DNA of 64,000 nt. Origin: Aporrectodea caliginosa. Its lineage: Eukaryota; Annelida; Clitellata; Crassiclitellata; Lumbricidae. Positions 10,593 to 22,870 of the stretch are shown here, in pieces (positions within the stretch are counted from its first letter, which is position 1; every line of letters starts with the position of its first letter). The position numbers and the translations under genes were made by a program. The stretch spans positions 149,501-213,500 of the forward strand of contig JACEVL010000950.1 of assembly GCA_020284085.1 (NCBI GenBank), in the 5' to 3' direction. Under the pieces are notes generated by a model. The model had not been told where the DNA came from, made no database searches, and saw only the letters and a list, made by a program, of their open reading frames with translations.

Positions 10593-11712
10593 TAGGGTGG
10601 TTCTTAGCAACATGGGAAAAGATATTTTAAATATTTTACTGGCTCCCACCCTCTCATCTCATACTCCTCCAGTAGAAACTTATTGCTGCCAAAAATGGTT
10701 GTGATTGGTGCACATTTAGGGTATGCTCAATCCACTTCTTTGTGATGCTATACAAAAGTATAACTATGCGAAATTGCCAATGGTTAAAAAGTTTCTATCC
10801 CAATAAGTACATGGGGCTCAAGGCTAAAGAATATACTATACTCAGATGTGAAGTGCATTCTATTCAATTTTTCATATCTTTGTCTTTTCTTTGCTGAAAT
10901 AGCTTAATAAAAAAAAAAATGTAAGACGATCAAAAGTTATTTTAAGTACAAAAGGTCAATTTCAGATCATGATTTTTCTATAAAATTGACCATTTTGTCC
11001 TTAAAATAACTTTTGATCGTCTTACATTTGGTCTCCTTGTTTCTTATCACAGGTAGCCCTTATCAAGACGAGAAATACAAGAAAGAATTAACCAATTTCA
11101 ACAATTATTGCCTGAGATCTGATCAGTTTTCTTCGATTTTTTATAGATTTAGTTTCTTATGACCTTGAAATGACCTTGAATGACCATGAACTTAGTATTT
11201 ATATTTTATCAGAATATAGCGCTCATTGAGACAAACAAACAGTAAAAGGTTCATCCAAGTTGGACTCCTCTTTAATTTTTTGTGATAAAAAGAGTAAATC
11301 GACAATGGACCCAAGTTCCAAGACAAAGCATGAGCGCCTTCAGTTCTGGGAGTTTAAGTAGGGTATGTTCGGAGGCTTTGAGGGACCTCAGGATAACATT
11401 TTTAAATCTGTAAAAAATATTTCTAGACAATATATGAATAGAATAATGGGAAAAAATAGGGAATGGTTGGTTTCTGCAATGTATCATTTTTCTGGATATC
11501 CCTACTGCACTCGAATGATTGATCATATCATATCGGATGCCTTTTGTTTGTGCGATTGCAAAAAATAAGCAAAAATTTCAAGTGGATTGAGCATACCCTA
11601 AACATTGACCAATATTAAACAAATTTTATACCAATTAGTTTCTACCAAGGGAGAACCTATTTGGAGGGTGGGACGGTGGAATTTTGAAAGTTTAAAAATA
11701 AGGACCACCCTA
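10593..11712. mobile_element. Foldback DNA transposon, 1120 bp, 8-bp TSD
   Basis: Ends TAGGGTGGTTCTTA and AAGGACCACCCTA with a perfect 8-bp duplication atatccac (10585-10592 and 11713-11720). The inverted homology is discontinuous but long: GGGTATGCTCAATCCACTT at about 10720 pairs with AAGTGGATTGAGCATACCC at about 11580. No transposase is seen. An 8-bp TSD fits hAT; Merlin elements also make 8-9 bp, so the superfamily is not certain. Confidence 0.88.
10918..11029. repeat. Near-perfect hairpin inside the foldback element
   Basis: Arms of about 46 nt (10918-10962 and 10983-11029) pair with about one mismatch and one bulge around a 20-nt loop. Key words are TGTAAGACGATCAAAAG and CTTTTGATCGTCTTACA. 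The arms are much better conserved than the outer inverted repeats, which suggests a later palindromic insertion or gene conversion. Confidence 0.9.
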
Positions 11713-11720
11713 ATATCCAC

Positions 11721-12492
11721 CTTGCTTTATCTTAACCCTAAGGATGCTTGAAGACTTTAATGCCTTACAAAACCTACTTCAACACTACATTGACCATGCC
11801 ATCAAATACAACAAACCTCATCTAGCTATAAAATACGATTATTTACAAATTACCTAAAATAATTGTCTGGGAGCTGTTTTGCAACTTAGCACTTCCACAA
11901 GCGGCTGTTAGTGGAATGGCCAGCAGTAAGGTGGTTAGCTATGAAATAAGCACAGTTCTTTGGCAAATAAGTAGCCTAGTTTCAGACCAACTGCAGCATT
12001 CTCATCAGGGTCTGAGAGTGATGAGTAGCACCTTCACCCTGTCAATACTGCACAGACCCAATAACAGGTACGTAAATGGAGAATTCTTGCCGTCATTACA
12101 TAAGCCTGGCTCCCCATTACCCACTGGGTGATTGCGGAAGTACATTCAAGATATGGAAGATAACCTAGATATCAAATACAGGTACGGAAGAGCCCATATA
12201 GGCATACTAGATGTGTGCACTGAACTGAACAGCCATCTAACCCATGCCTGCTCAACAAGTAGTTAGGGTGGTTTCTTTTCTGCCAATGTATTGCAATGTC
12301 AACGACTTTCATGGCAATCAAGAGAAAGCAATAATACCAGTCTGCCCGTTCACAAATGCATACTGAGCTTTTTTGGTTATGTTGCACCGGCTCCAAAAGA
12401 CTAAATTAAATAACCCCCAAACAGCCATGTGGACTGCAACAGAAAAACTTGAAGTACTGGAGAAGACAATACAGCCAACCTATAACCACTTG
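11721..12492. other. Unassigned sequence
   Basis: Nothing recognised. Small frames at 11916-12131 (+) and 12172-12396 (-) have no family features. Confidence 0.4.
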
Positions 12493-12500
12493 GACTAGAG

Positions 12501-12844
12501 CAGTGGTTCTTAACCTTTTCAAGGGAGCCGAACCCCAAGAGAAATCCATGACCACTCACGGAACCCCTCAAGTTTGAACAATAATTTTTTAACTAATGGG
12601 AACAAAGGGAAATAAAAAATTGTACCAAAATGTGATACAATATTAATACATTCAATGGTAGGAAATCTATTTCAAACAAAATTTATTAAATAAAAGTCGA
12701 AATATAAAAATAAAATAGCAAATGATTTTTCACTCACACTCACTGACCCCGAGTATGTATATATTTCAGAATACCTCTGCCGAACCCCTGGCACTGGCTC
12801 ACCGAACCCCAGGGGTTCGGTCGAACACTGGTTAAGAAACACTG
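12501..12844. mobile_element. hAT-type MITE, 344 bp
   Basis: Ends CAGTGGTTCTTAACC and GGTTAAGAAACACTG, a terminus typical of Charlie/Tip100-like hAT elements in many animals. Perfect 8-bp duplication gactagag (12493-12500 and 12845-12852). Both ends hold several GAACCCC words. No ORF. Confidence 0.95.
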
Positions 12845-12899
12845 GACTAGAGTTATGGTGTTGAGGCAAATTCCAAACTGTGGACAGATTGAAAACAAT

Positions 12900-13030
12900 G
12901 ACACCAGAAGCAAACCAGCTGAGAGCGTCAGGGAGACCATCTTATTCACCGGCGCTATATCAAATAAAGTACGCAATAGCCAGGTTGTTTTGTTCGTTCC
13001 GGTGCAGGTCAGTGTGAAAGGTAGCTGACA
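12900..13030 (-). mobile_element. LINE 3' UTR fragment (GGAGACCA family)
   Basis: The block GCGTCAGGGAGACCAT through GGCGCTATATCAAAT and AGCCAGG matches 48525-48615 in the same orientation and 53915-53998 inverted. At 48.5 kb this block lies just after a LINE C-terminus, so it is taken as that LINE's 3' UTR. Confidence 0.65.
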
Positions 13031-14457
13031 GGTTGAGAAGGATGAGAGCAATGACCTTTCCTTTGTTATAGTACATAACAATTTATATGGCATCATAAGT
13101 ATTTGAGTTGTTGTTGTTGTGTTTGCACTTCAGCTGACTTATTGAACAATTACCATCCTTCAAGCCCAGGATATTACTCAGATATCCCTGTAGAAATGAA
13201 GCATGTCAGAAGTGATGCTTAGCATACTCTACATTATCTGCTACTTGCACAGTTATTAAATATGTACTTACAGTCAGCATAAAAATTAAACACCTGGGCT
13301 TGAAAGTTAAAGCCATTGCTCAAAAGAGTAACTGTTAGTAGACCTTCTTAAATGAATATTGATTGATTGATTCTAAACGACAGTGCAAATACGATTTTTT
13401 AGTTCATGCTGCCATTTGTTAAATCTAAATTGTTTAAAAGCAGTTTGTTAACCGATGCATCTTTAGCTATATTTAGTTGTGCATGTGTAACTTTATAATC
13501 TGCTCCTGTTATAGCTCATTTCAAAAATTGATGTAATCAATAATCACTGCATACGATGTAATACATGTGCGCTTGTTAGATGCAAATAAAAGAATACTTA
13601 CTTAGTGAAATAAGATGTCAGCATAAACAAACTGATAAGAAATGCATTCTGTTAGAGTTGCTGTCTTTCGTGAAAGGGGAACAAAGAACTGCAGAAATAA
13701 CAAGTTTACATGTTAATTTGGATGGGAAGAGTCTTGCCCTCAGAACTAACCCTTGGGGTTAAACTCTTCAAAGGGATATGCCAACAGCACATAGCGGATC
13801 AATATTTTAAACTGAGGCAACACTCAAAAGCCCCAAACGGGCGTACATGCAAATTCTATTACGCCGGACACTCATTCAGCTAATGCATGCGAAGCAAACA
13901 GGACAGTCGTGTAACAACGCGGAGAACAAAAAGGCGCAAATAAGATAAAGCACTTCCGAGGGTAAACTATCAACGTTGACATTTTATACAGCTAAGCCCA
14001 GAGGATGCCATGGGGTGTAGAAATTATGGCGTTAAGGCTTCTGTCATCGTGAGTTCTGACAGTAATTTCTGTCAAAGGATGTCAAATCTGATTAGGATGC
14101 AATTCCTTGGAGGATTCTTGACAGCGAATGCTACGTATAAGCCAGTGACAGTGAATGCACTCAGCCAGCTATTAAACGAATCAAGCATATTAGCTTTTCC
14201 AATTCTGTGAGTTACAGATCAGAGAAATTACGACGTGGACAGCAATCATAATGCAACATAACTTGAAGAATTTATGAAGCGTTACACGGTGCTGGGAGGC
14301 GGAAGAAGAGAAATGTGGCAGGTCTGCTCATCACTGATAATAAATAGCTTTTGTGTTCGCTATGTCAGTTCGGTGATGTGGAATAAAAGAATTTTGACAG
14401 TCAGTTCATCCCAGACAATGAATGGCATATTCCTGGGTTACCTCAAATTCCAGGCAA
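13031..14457. other. Mostly unassigned; LINE-like tail at about 13350-13373
   Basis: A GAATATTGATTGATTGATT tail at about 13354 matches the tail of the insertion at 58050-58250. A 12-bp inverted pair TTCAAGCCCAGG / CCTGGGCTTGAA lies at about 13160 and 13293. No gene is recognised. Confidence 0.4.
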
Positions 14458-14655
14458 ACAGTTTTACCCTTTCAACCCCATAAGAAATCATAACAACGTT
14501 TTTCTGAAGAATGCTACATTTACTCACATTTGAACAGCATCAAAACACATTTTTACCCTTTCACCTCAAAATAAATCACAAAAATGAGTTTCTGACGAAT
14601 GCTACACTTATTCAGCATTAATGTCCCATGTTCCAACAGCATCAAAACACATCTC
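14458..14655. repeat. Diverged tandem duplication, about 95 bp
   Basis: Two copies each run from TACCCTTTCA through GAATGCTACA to AACAGCATCAAAACACAT. The first starts at about 14463 and the second at about 14553, with many substitutions and a small insertion in the second. Confidence 0.75.
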
Positions 14656-15317
14656 AACTGGCAAAAGACTAACAAAGAAAATCCTTTTTCTAGTGTTTAA
14701 TGACATCAGTTTGTGGCCATGGGCCATTACTGTCAACCTTGTGGCTTCCCAACCCTGAATCCTAGAAAACTCATGAAAACTGAACTAAAATATTGGCTGT
14801 GGGCTAGAAGATATTTCTTTGCTCAATAGTTTTGAATTATTGTTTAGAAGTAACCCTCTGCACACTAAAGACAAACAGCCATCTCTTTCAAAAAGATGAA
14901 CTATATGCCCAAGTTTGTTAAAGAGGTTTAGAGGCATCATCTACTACACTTGGTGAAATATCTTTTAGATGCCTTGTGTATAGACTGACAGATGATGCAT
15001 TTGCCAATTGTACCTTGACCAGATCTTGTCTTGAATTTCTTCCACAAAGTCTACCCACCAAGCAGTTTTGTGAATGGAATTCAACAAATAAGTAATAAGC
15101 ATTTTAACTGAAGCAAAAGTAAGATATTTTGGAAAGCAGTGTCTGATCTACAATGGAATATTAGACCATAAAAGGCTAGAGAGTCGGATTTGGTAAGCGA
15201 GTGAGATGAAGTGAAACGTTTGCATAAACCTGATGAGATCCTACCCAATTAGGTGCAGCACCTCAATTAATCCATGCAGCATTTTAAAATACGAAGCTGC
15301 ACACACTCTGAAACATC
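14656..15317. other. Unassigned sequence
   Basis: Nothing recognised; no frame above 70 codons. Confidence 0.4.
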
Positions 15318-15500
15318 TTTCATCCAGTTTCATCCTTGTCTTCCTAAATGCCAAATTCAGACTAGCCAGACATATTAGGTAGCCGAATGCCTGATGTCTT
15401 CCTGGCATTAGCCTTCGTTGCCCCTTACAATGCAAGGAATGCAGTAAACTCTCCTCACCTCAAAGCCACATCCCATTATTAATGGTAAAATTCCCATTCT
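15318..15500. repeat. Dispersed repeat, copy 1
   Basis: About 145 bp (CAGTTTCATC through TGCAAGGAATGCAGT) matches 19333-19475 in the same orientation at high similarity. A further block (CCATTATTAATGGTAAAATT against CCGTTCTTACTGGTAAAATT) follows. No coding similarity or tRNA boxes are seen, so the class is unknown. Confidence 0.8.
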
Positions 15501-16984
15501 AAGAAGGAGACCAGCAACGTAGTACTACTGTACACTGACCTGAGGTTAATACTGTCCAGAGTTTAATACTGTCAAGATTTTATGTGAAAATTCAGAAAAT
15601 AAAGAACAGCAATGATTACATGATGCACTACTATCTCCGACAGCTAATGGGAGCCAATGGCCAGGGCACTCATTCAATTTCGGAACAGTATAAACTTGGG
15701 GTCCTTCAGTACAGAAACTGATAACATTGCTCAAAGCCACACAACCTATGATCAAATTAGCCGACCGCTGTCGGTATGTTATTGACAGCCATCAGCGGAA
15801 TTTTTTCATGACCAAAGCTTACCTGAAACAGAAGACAACGGATTTCCACTTATGACGTCCGCCACGAGAGATGTCACGGTGCATAGGGAATTGTCATACA
15901 GCACCAAATTTCAAATTATTAAAAGCCTGCAGCACTTTAACCAAAGCTAATGAAATCTGAATTACACCGTCATAGAAGGGCGTCAGATGATGATCATGTC
16001 ATTCTGGTTGCCAATCCTTTCAACAGCATCAGTCAACAGACATCCATGAGGTTATCAGACATAAATATTGGTTGCATTACATTACAACATTGTCCACTGT
16101 CTTTCTCAAGGCAGATCCAGGAATTTCATGAATTTAAGCCGAAATGAGCAAAGATAATGATAAAAGAAAGGGTAAACGTATAGTTTAGTGTCATAAATCA
16201 TTTTCCTACTTTGAATGAAACAAATAGCGCCATAAATTATTTTATGCAAATTTTAGCCATGTTTTCATCAGTCATCCAGCTCCTACTTCTACTATAACAT
16301 ATTTTCATTGCTCATCCAACTTCCAGTTTACTGCAGTAATATAGCATCAATACCATGGTTTCATCACTCATCCAACTTCTATGCATGGTCTTTCAGGCTG
16401 ACCTACAGGTTTAAAATTTACCCTGTACCACAACAACAGGTGATCCAGGCCAGGCTCACTATCATTACCTGCTTCATAAAAATTCATGAACAGCCATTAA
16501 TTTACAGCATGGTTATAAGTTACAAGTACACTTCCTCACTGGTTTGTGTACCCATTAATTCACATTTGTGTGGTGCTTAGTAGTTAGATATCAAAGAAGT
16601 GACTTTGGTATGAATTCAAATTTAATTCACTTTTAATCAGATTTAGCAATTTGGACATTACAAAACACTTTTTAGGAAACTTTCTGCAGTTGTTTGATAA
16701 ATGTTCTGGAGATTTATCATGATAATTTGAAAAGAATAGTAAGGAACTTTGTGTATTAGAATTGCAAAGGAAGTGGCATGTCAGCCTGACTGGACAGATG
16801 TACAAACCGGAATATCTGAGACTGCTTCTAGATGAGCACCGAGGTGTACATTAGTTCTCTCTCTGGGTTCTGAGTTTACCAGCTGAATCAGATTCGAGTC
16901 ACATGGTGAAATTTATCATTGACGCTACTGCAACTTTTGTCCACTGCAGAAGATGACCATAAAACAAAGACTATTCTGCGATTC
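15501..16984. other. Mostly unassigned
   Basis: At 16262-16382 the phrase TTTTCATCACTCATCCAACTTC recurs three times in diverged form, about 54 bp apart, a weak tandem repeat. No gene is recognised. Confidence 0.4.
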
Positions 16985-17110
16985 AGTAAGTGGAACATCA
17001 GAAGTCCCGGGAACAAATCAATTTCCGTGGCCAAAGCCGTCAGCAGCCACAACATGGATGTCTTGGCCGTCGTCAAGACATGACACCAGACTGAAGCTGA
17101 CATGCACTGC
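16985..17110 (+). mobile_element. LINE ORF2 N-terminus (endonuclease domain) remnant
   Basis: Plus-strand translation from about 16990 gives WNIRSPGNKSISVAKAVSSH followed by NMDVLAVVKT. It matches the start of the AP-type endonuclease of non-LTR elements (consensus style: N-x-R-S ... LDVLAxTET). The frame then decays. This is the only endonuclease piece seen in the window. Confidence 0.6.
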
Positions 17111-18253
17111 GGAGGTTGGCTCCATCCGGGTTCGATATCGTTGACCTGCCACTCAAGAACTCGTGCCCTTTCTTGTCACATCATTAAGACAGTGAGCTTG
17201 CAATCTTCCATCACAGAAACATGCATATAAAGCAGATCAAACTCGCTGAAACCTTTAATACCTTTGAGGTCGTTCTGAGTTCTTGAAGTCCACTCTGTCT
17301 GTCCATAACTCACTGCCTGAATCATCACTAATCTGCCAAAATTCTCACCTGTTTTGAACTACATGAGATAATGCTGCATTGGTTTCTAGCCAAAGACAAG
17401 ATTAAGTTCAAGATCCTCTTCCTGGGAAGAGCTTTGATAGTCAGTGCAGCTTCAGAATGCATCACATAGCTCTGCCTTCCTGTCTATTGCTAGCTTGCAT
17501 GGTCCCGCGCTCCAATAAGACGATGAGGGCATGGTTTCTCATGGTGCATTGGACCATCCTTTACAATTCGTCCACAGACAGCTGAGGAACATTTTCAACC
17601 CACACTATGTTAATTCGCATCCATTTTGATCTGTTGGATATCCATGTCTGGACAGTCTGGTGCCCCTTGTGAGGTTGTCGAAAGTGCTGTATAAACAGTC
17701 AGACACAGTCACGTATTCACCTAAACAACCGCAGGCTAGGAATGTTAAAAGGAAGTGGGCACAGCTAGTCCATTATCTCATGGATAACAATGACACTTAA
17801 GCTGCTGGTCCTCTTCTGTCACAAGCACAGCGCCCAGCATAATTACAGATCGTCATGCGACGGCAATTGGATTTGTTAAGTTGAATAAACAGACAGATCT
17901 GAGGAGGAGCGTGATCATTAGGCAGTACGGGTTGCATCACCTCGTCAAGACAGACTCCAATAATAATTGCCAGAAATTCCATCATCTTGATGTCCGCGGA
18001 CGTCCTGACAGTCAGGCAACATCTGAGCCAGCTTATGCCGCCGCAGCCACCATAAAGCAGCGCGCATCATTATAAGATGCAGCCAAGTCACAGATCCAAA
18101 ACTGCCCGCACGCCACATGACATCTCCGATGTCCTCTAGAGATTCTGCACGGAAAGATCGTCTATAAATAAGAATTATAAGGAGAAAAAAGTCGGCAAAG
18201 GCCACCGAAACCCAAGATGGTAGTAGAGTACAGTTTCCACGGTGCATTCTTTG
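17111..18253. other. Unassigned; possibly decayed LINE
   Basis: GC is a little higher than average and stops interrupt all frames. It may continue the LINE at 16985, but I could not align it to endonuclease or RT motifs. Confidence 0.35.
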
Positions 18254-18261
18254 CGCATAAT

Positions 18262-18408
18262 CAGTGGCGTAACGAAGGGTTTCAGCGCCCCCAGGACCAA
18301 GAGTTCATGACTGCGCCCCTTTTTAATTTTCTTGTTGACTTTTAATCGTTCTTGTCATAGTACTGTGTACCACTGAAAGCAGTTGCCCCCCCCTTTGTTA
18401 TGCCACTG
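18262..18408. mobile_element. hAT-type MITE, 147 bp
   Basis: Ends CAGTGGCGTAACGAAGGG and CCCTTTGTTATGCCACTG. The flanking 8-mers cgcataat and cgtttaat agree at 6 of 8 positions. GCGCCCC-rich ends are typical of this MITE type. Confidence 0.8.
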
Positions 18409-18599
18409 CGTTTAATACTACCTGTACCCAGGGTTTAAAATTATAAAATTTGAACGGGGGCTCAAAAATTCTTACCTGTCTGGATGTCCCAACCAGAATT
18501 TCTTATGTACTTAAAATCGGTATATGTGCTAAATTATAGCGGGTGTAGGTTTGTGTGTACTCAGTCCTTAGCAGTGTAAAAGAATCGAGCAATGAAGAA

Positions 18600-18950
18600 T
18601 ACTTTCATTCATTCATTTATTCATTACGAAGATTTATATAGCACCCCTTCTAGGTTACTGCTCAGGAGTGCTCCCAACCCCCAGCATGGCTGAAAAGGAC
18701 AGTTTTCAGGCAAGAATAGAAAGATGCAGAATGGATGCTGAGAAGCAAGCGCAGCACCAAAGGGAGTCCGTTCCAGAACGAGGGGCCAATCACTGAGAAG
18801 GCGCAATTCTGCTTAGTAGCTGTGCGGCAAAAGGGATGATGAGCATGCCCTGCTCAGCAGAGTGGAGAGAGCGACGACCGGAACACTCAAGGTAGGGTAG
18901 CAGAGGTTGAGAAGATAGGCAGGGCCAAGGCCCAGCAAGGATTGTCAGAG
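18600..18950 (-). mobile_element. LINE C-terminus and 3' end
   Basis: The minus frame includes LLSDWPLVLERTPFGAALAS and a GVLYKSS end, followed by the CTATATAAAT box and ATGAATGAATG tail. It is the same family as 47495-47815 (there PLALERVPLLPRS and VALYKSS). Upstream words LPYLECS and LLSRAC are visible after frameshifts. Confidence 0.8.
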
Positions 18951-19332
18951 AATTATTGGAAAACTCTGGAGTTTTATTTTCAAAAGATTTATAGCTCTAG
19001 CAAAAAATATGATTTAACAAACACTGAAGCTGTATGAATGAAAACGGAGAAAAGAATCAAAACAATAGTTTTAATTAATTAAGCAATTAAGAGTTTGAAT
19101 TAATTAATCAACTAAGATGTATTGAACCACAGAAAACTGTGCTGAGGATTTAACTCAACCCCCAAGATAATTTAGGGAATTAACTGAGTGGGTTGAAAAA
19201 TAAATTGGGGTGTTGAACTCTCCTCCCACCAACAACAACCTCCTCTGACAATTCAATCCCTGCCAGGCTGTCAGTACCATGCTAAACTCACAGAGGCTAA
19301 TGTACCAGATGAGAGCTACACAGTGCACACAC
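18951..19332. other. Unassigned AT-rich sequence
   Basis: Contains repeated TTAATTAA words (about 19070-19110). Nothing recognised. Confidence 0.4.
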
Positions 19333-19535
19333 TAAAGTCAGTTTCATCTTTGTCTGCCTAAATGTCCCATTCAGACTTGTCAGACATAATTAGATAGCTG
19401 AATGCCTGATATCTTCCTGGCATTAGCCTTCCTTGCTCTTTACAATGCAAGGAATGCAGTGAACTCTCCTCGCATTGTATCTATCTATCAAGTTATATAG
19501 CCATATCCCGTTCTTACTGGTAAAATTTGCATACA
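19333..19535. repeat. Dispersed repeat, copy 2
   Basis: Partner of 15318-15500. A short unrelated segment with TATCTATCTATCAAG (about 19480-19494) sits between the two shared blocks. Confidence 0.8.
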
Positions 19536-21429
19536 GCTCCTACCAAAGAAAAACTGCTCATGCACATTCCGGAAGCTAGAACCATATAGTAACTTGTGCA
19601 AGGTCATAAGATAATTTTTGAAGCACTGAAACCTTAAGGAACAGTACTGTATGTATATACAAATATATGAATATATGCATATACATGTGTAATTATGTTC
19701 AATGCATGTATCCATCAATAACGTCTAGAACAAAATGTCATGCTCTAAAATGTCTTACACAAAATCGTGCTGAACAAAACGTGTAGTGGTTAACAAATTA
19801 ATAGCAAAATTATTAATAGTCTAAACTAGTTTATTATAAAAATTAAAATGCAACAATCAGCAAAGTTTAAAGGAAACATTACCAATACGTTTTGGGGGAT
19901 GGACACCAATACCAGACTTTGTGTCATCTTTTGATAAGCAATTGGTTAGTAAAGAATAAGCAATCACTTACTTACTTACTTACTTGTGATGTGAGAACTC
20001 TTGATTAATCAAGAAGTTCATTAGCCTAGATTAAGGAAAAACAAATGTTATATGGTCAAAGCAATCTTGGAGGCTAATGAGTGTAGGATCATTCTGGGCC
20101 TGCTTTGGTCCCTGCCTGTTTACTCTTCAGCCGTTAACCATGTAAGAAGTGACGGAGCGCCATAATGGCATTAGGCAGCGTGTGGATGTTGAATTAGTCT
20201 TCCACTAGATATATGGCAAGACATCGCCCACCAATGGCCCTGTTAGTTGCGGACCATTCGCTACACAATGCGGTCCCTTGTACGGTATTTGCCCTGACAA
20301 TACCGTACAAACATCATAAATCATGGAATTTGGATTTATTCAAATGCAGAAAGGACACGATAAGCTGCTCTTAGTGGGTTACAGCCTTCTGAGAAAAAAT
20401 GGCATTTATAATTGAAAAAAAACTATATCGATGCAGTCAGAATATGAAGCATAATATGGCAAAGCACAATGCCATGCCATCCACTTTGGCGATAATTCAC
20501 AGATGCTTTCAAAAGATATTTGAACAGCCAACAAATAACAGTAGGCAAACATATTTCTAAAGCTTCTGCCAACAGTTTAGGAGTCATTTACAGACAGAAA
20601 CAGCCGCTTGATTATCTTCAAGGAACTACTTGCACATGCACACTTAATATTACGGTATACTTATTTCCATTCAGCAATTATTTAGTGTAAATTCCTCTTA
20701 ATAATAAATAAAATATTGATTTCGAGTTTTATTAATGAGTTTAAACGAATTACTGTCATTCTTAATCTGTGTGCTGATATTATGTGCACTACATTTTGAT
20801 CAGAAACATTTTGTGACACATTTTGAAGTTTGACATTTGTGCATGGCAAATATTGGCGTTATCATATAAAGAATACATGTGTGTGCATGTACCCACATAC
20901 ATGCACCAGTAATGAAAACAGGCACAGCATATTAGAATGTAAGTGTGCATTTCTAATGAAACACTCAACAATTGGCATCCGTATAAATTGCTGATATCAC
21001 TGAAAACAGATTGTTAACTTTACAGATAACACACCAGTGCTTAAATACCGGTACTCAGAAATGTCAACTGTGTACTGTTCCTCAAACTGCCAAGCTGTAT
21101 TTTAACTGGGAAGTCAAATTTCAGGTATTGGAATGAAATGGTGTGTAGTCGACTTAAGCTAATCTCTCAAAAATTCATACTACACAATGCACACTCCAGA
21201 CGAGTCAATTGCACACTCGACAAAGTCAGATGTACACTTTATGCAAGAAAACACACATTTTTAGGCCCTGGCTAACACCGGTGTGAACACAGAAGACAGA
21301 AGAAAACAGAGGCTACAGAGAAACAGCAAATGGCCCACTTTCTCTTAATCATATGTAAATGCCTATTATATTCCACTGCATTTGTCTTCAGTTACAAAAC
21401 CTACTTTAGCCCAGTAAACAATTCTTATG
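19536..21429. other. Unassigned; small hairpin at 20280-20308
   Basis: GTACGGTATT and AATACCGTAC form a perfect 10-bp stem with a 9-nt loop. A CTTA microsatellite lies at 19970-19986. AT-rich frames elsewhere are not recognised. Confidence 0.4.
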
Positions 21430-21500
21430 ATTTAAACTAAGTATCGTCTGAGTGGAGACTTTGAAGGGTGCTATATAAATTTCGACTGATTGATTGCTTG
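21430..21500 (+). mobile_element. LINE 3' tail
   Basis: GGGTGCTATATAAATTTCGA followed by CTGATTGATTGC resembles the 3' end of the CR1-like families in this window. The coding part is not visible. Confidence 0.5.
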
Positions 21501-21708
21501 ATCGTAAGTACAGAATACACCATGCAGGCTACTTTAATACAGAGGAGAAGAATGCATGAGAATTTTAAAGCCTAGTGCTTAGACTGCAAACTGTTGGGTT
21601 AATAGATCTTGTCACTTTTGCGATATAAACACATAAATATGTCTGTTATTGGTGAAGGGCGAGATTTCTAGCCAATCATATATAAACTCTGAACGAAAAT
21701 AAAGAAGT

Positions 21709-21930
21709 GTGTTTGATCGGATATACAAAGGGAAGCGAGAGGAACCAGAACTATTCCATGGGACACCAATACACAAGAACCTTCCACTTATTTGTATGAC
21801 AGACAATACAGGGATTTGTTGCATATGCAGACTAAAGTTTAATATAATAGCTAGAGACTTATCTCAGAGCTGGGGACATAATGAAATAAGAGTGACACAT
21901 GACAAATGCCCAGAATGTATAAGAAATTAG
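21709..21930 (+). CDS. Small ORF with paired cysteines, unrecognised
   Basis: 73 codons, ending with a stop at 21928-21930. The second half has CMTDNTGICCICRLKF and later HDKCPECIRN, so a CxxC pair is followed by another CxxC about 35 residues on. This spacing could bind zinc, but I know no family that fits. The start ATG may not be the true start, because an exon could enter from upstream. It may be a host exon or a chance frame. Confidence 0.2.
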   Translation: MFDRIYKGKREEPELFHGTPIHKNLPLICMTDNTGICCICRLKFNIIARDLSQSWGHNEIRVTHDKCPECIRN

Positions 21931-22545
21931 TGTCAGTAATAGTATAAGTATTAATAATCAAACTAGTCTTAAAAATAGTATTAGAATTTGCATTAACAGC
22001 AGACCGTATTTTTATAAGGCCTCTATAATTATTGTTGAATGTCCAGATAGGCTAACCATAAATATGTGCATAGCTTATCTTCAGAAAGATGCAGCCAAGG
22101 TGCAGATGGTCAGTGGATGCTGGCGAAAACACATTCATTGCCATCAACAGGTAGAGTTCGCCTGGAATCAGTATCCAGATAAAGCATTCATCTTCAAAGT
22201 GCATTAAGGCATAAAGCCCTGTTTTATGCCATCAGCTGGCCTCAACGGAAACACGGGCCAGCCCCGCTATTATTCTGCTCAGGCTTCGACTTTCCATGAA
22301 TGACCAGCACGCCGCACCACTGCCATATGGAGTCATTATTACTGCTATGGTGTCTCAATAAGCTCATGATGACCTGGGTCCTTTTCCATGGTCATATACG
22401 TTTCCCATCAATTCTCTTTTGCTTCATCAAGAGCACAGTACTAAAACCGTCAATGAGTACGAGGCATCTAGGTACACCAATGATATCTACTATGCATAAC
22501 GGTAAAAACTACCCTCACTCAAAATGAATACACATATATAAACAC
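21931..22545. other. Unassigned sequence
   Basis: A 75-codon plus frame (22300-22527) shows no family features. Confidence 0.4.
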
Positions 22546-22870
22546 ACCCACATACACCCACTCACATAAATCAATACAAACACCATTAAAACACCCACAT
22601 ACACCCACTCACAGAAATCAACACAAACACCATTAACACACCCACATACACCCACTCACAGAAATCAACACAAACACCATTAACACACCCACATACACCC
22701 ACTCACAGAAATCAACACAAACACCATTAAAACACCCACATACACCCACTCACAGAAATCAACACAAACACCATTAACACACCCACATACACCCACTCAC
22801 AGAAATCAACACAAACACCATTAACACACCCACATACACCCACTCACAGAAATCAATACAAACACCCAAA
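22546..22870. repeat. Minisatellite, 47-bp unit, 7 copies
   Basis: The unit begins CACCCACATACACCCACTCA, continues with CAGAAATCAACACAAACACC and ends ATTAACA. Copies are nearly identical, with one-base variants (ATTAAAA, AATCAATACA). A/C-only composition on one strand makes it strongly strand-biased. Confidence 0.95.

Noticed and set aside
22546..22870. CRISPR-like regular repeats
   Set aside because: No unique spacers; a simple minisatellite in an animal genome.
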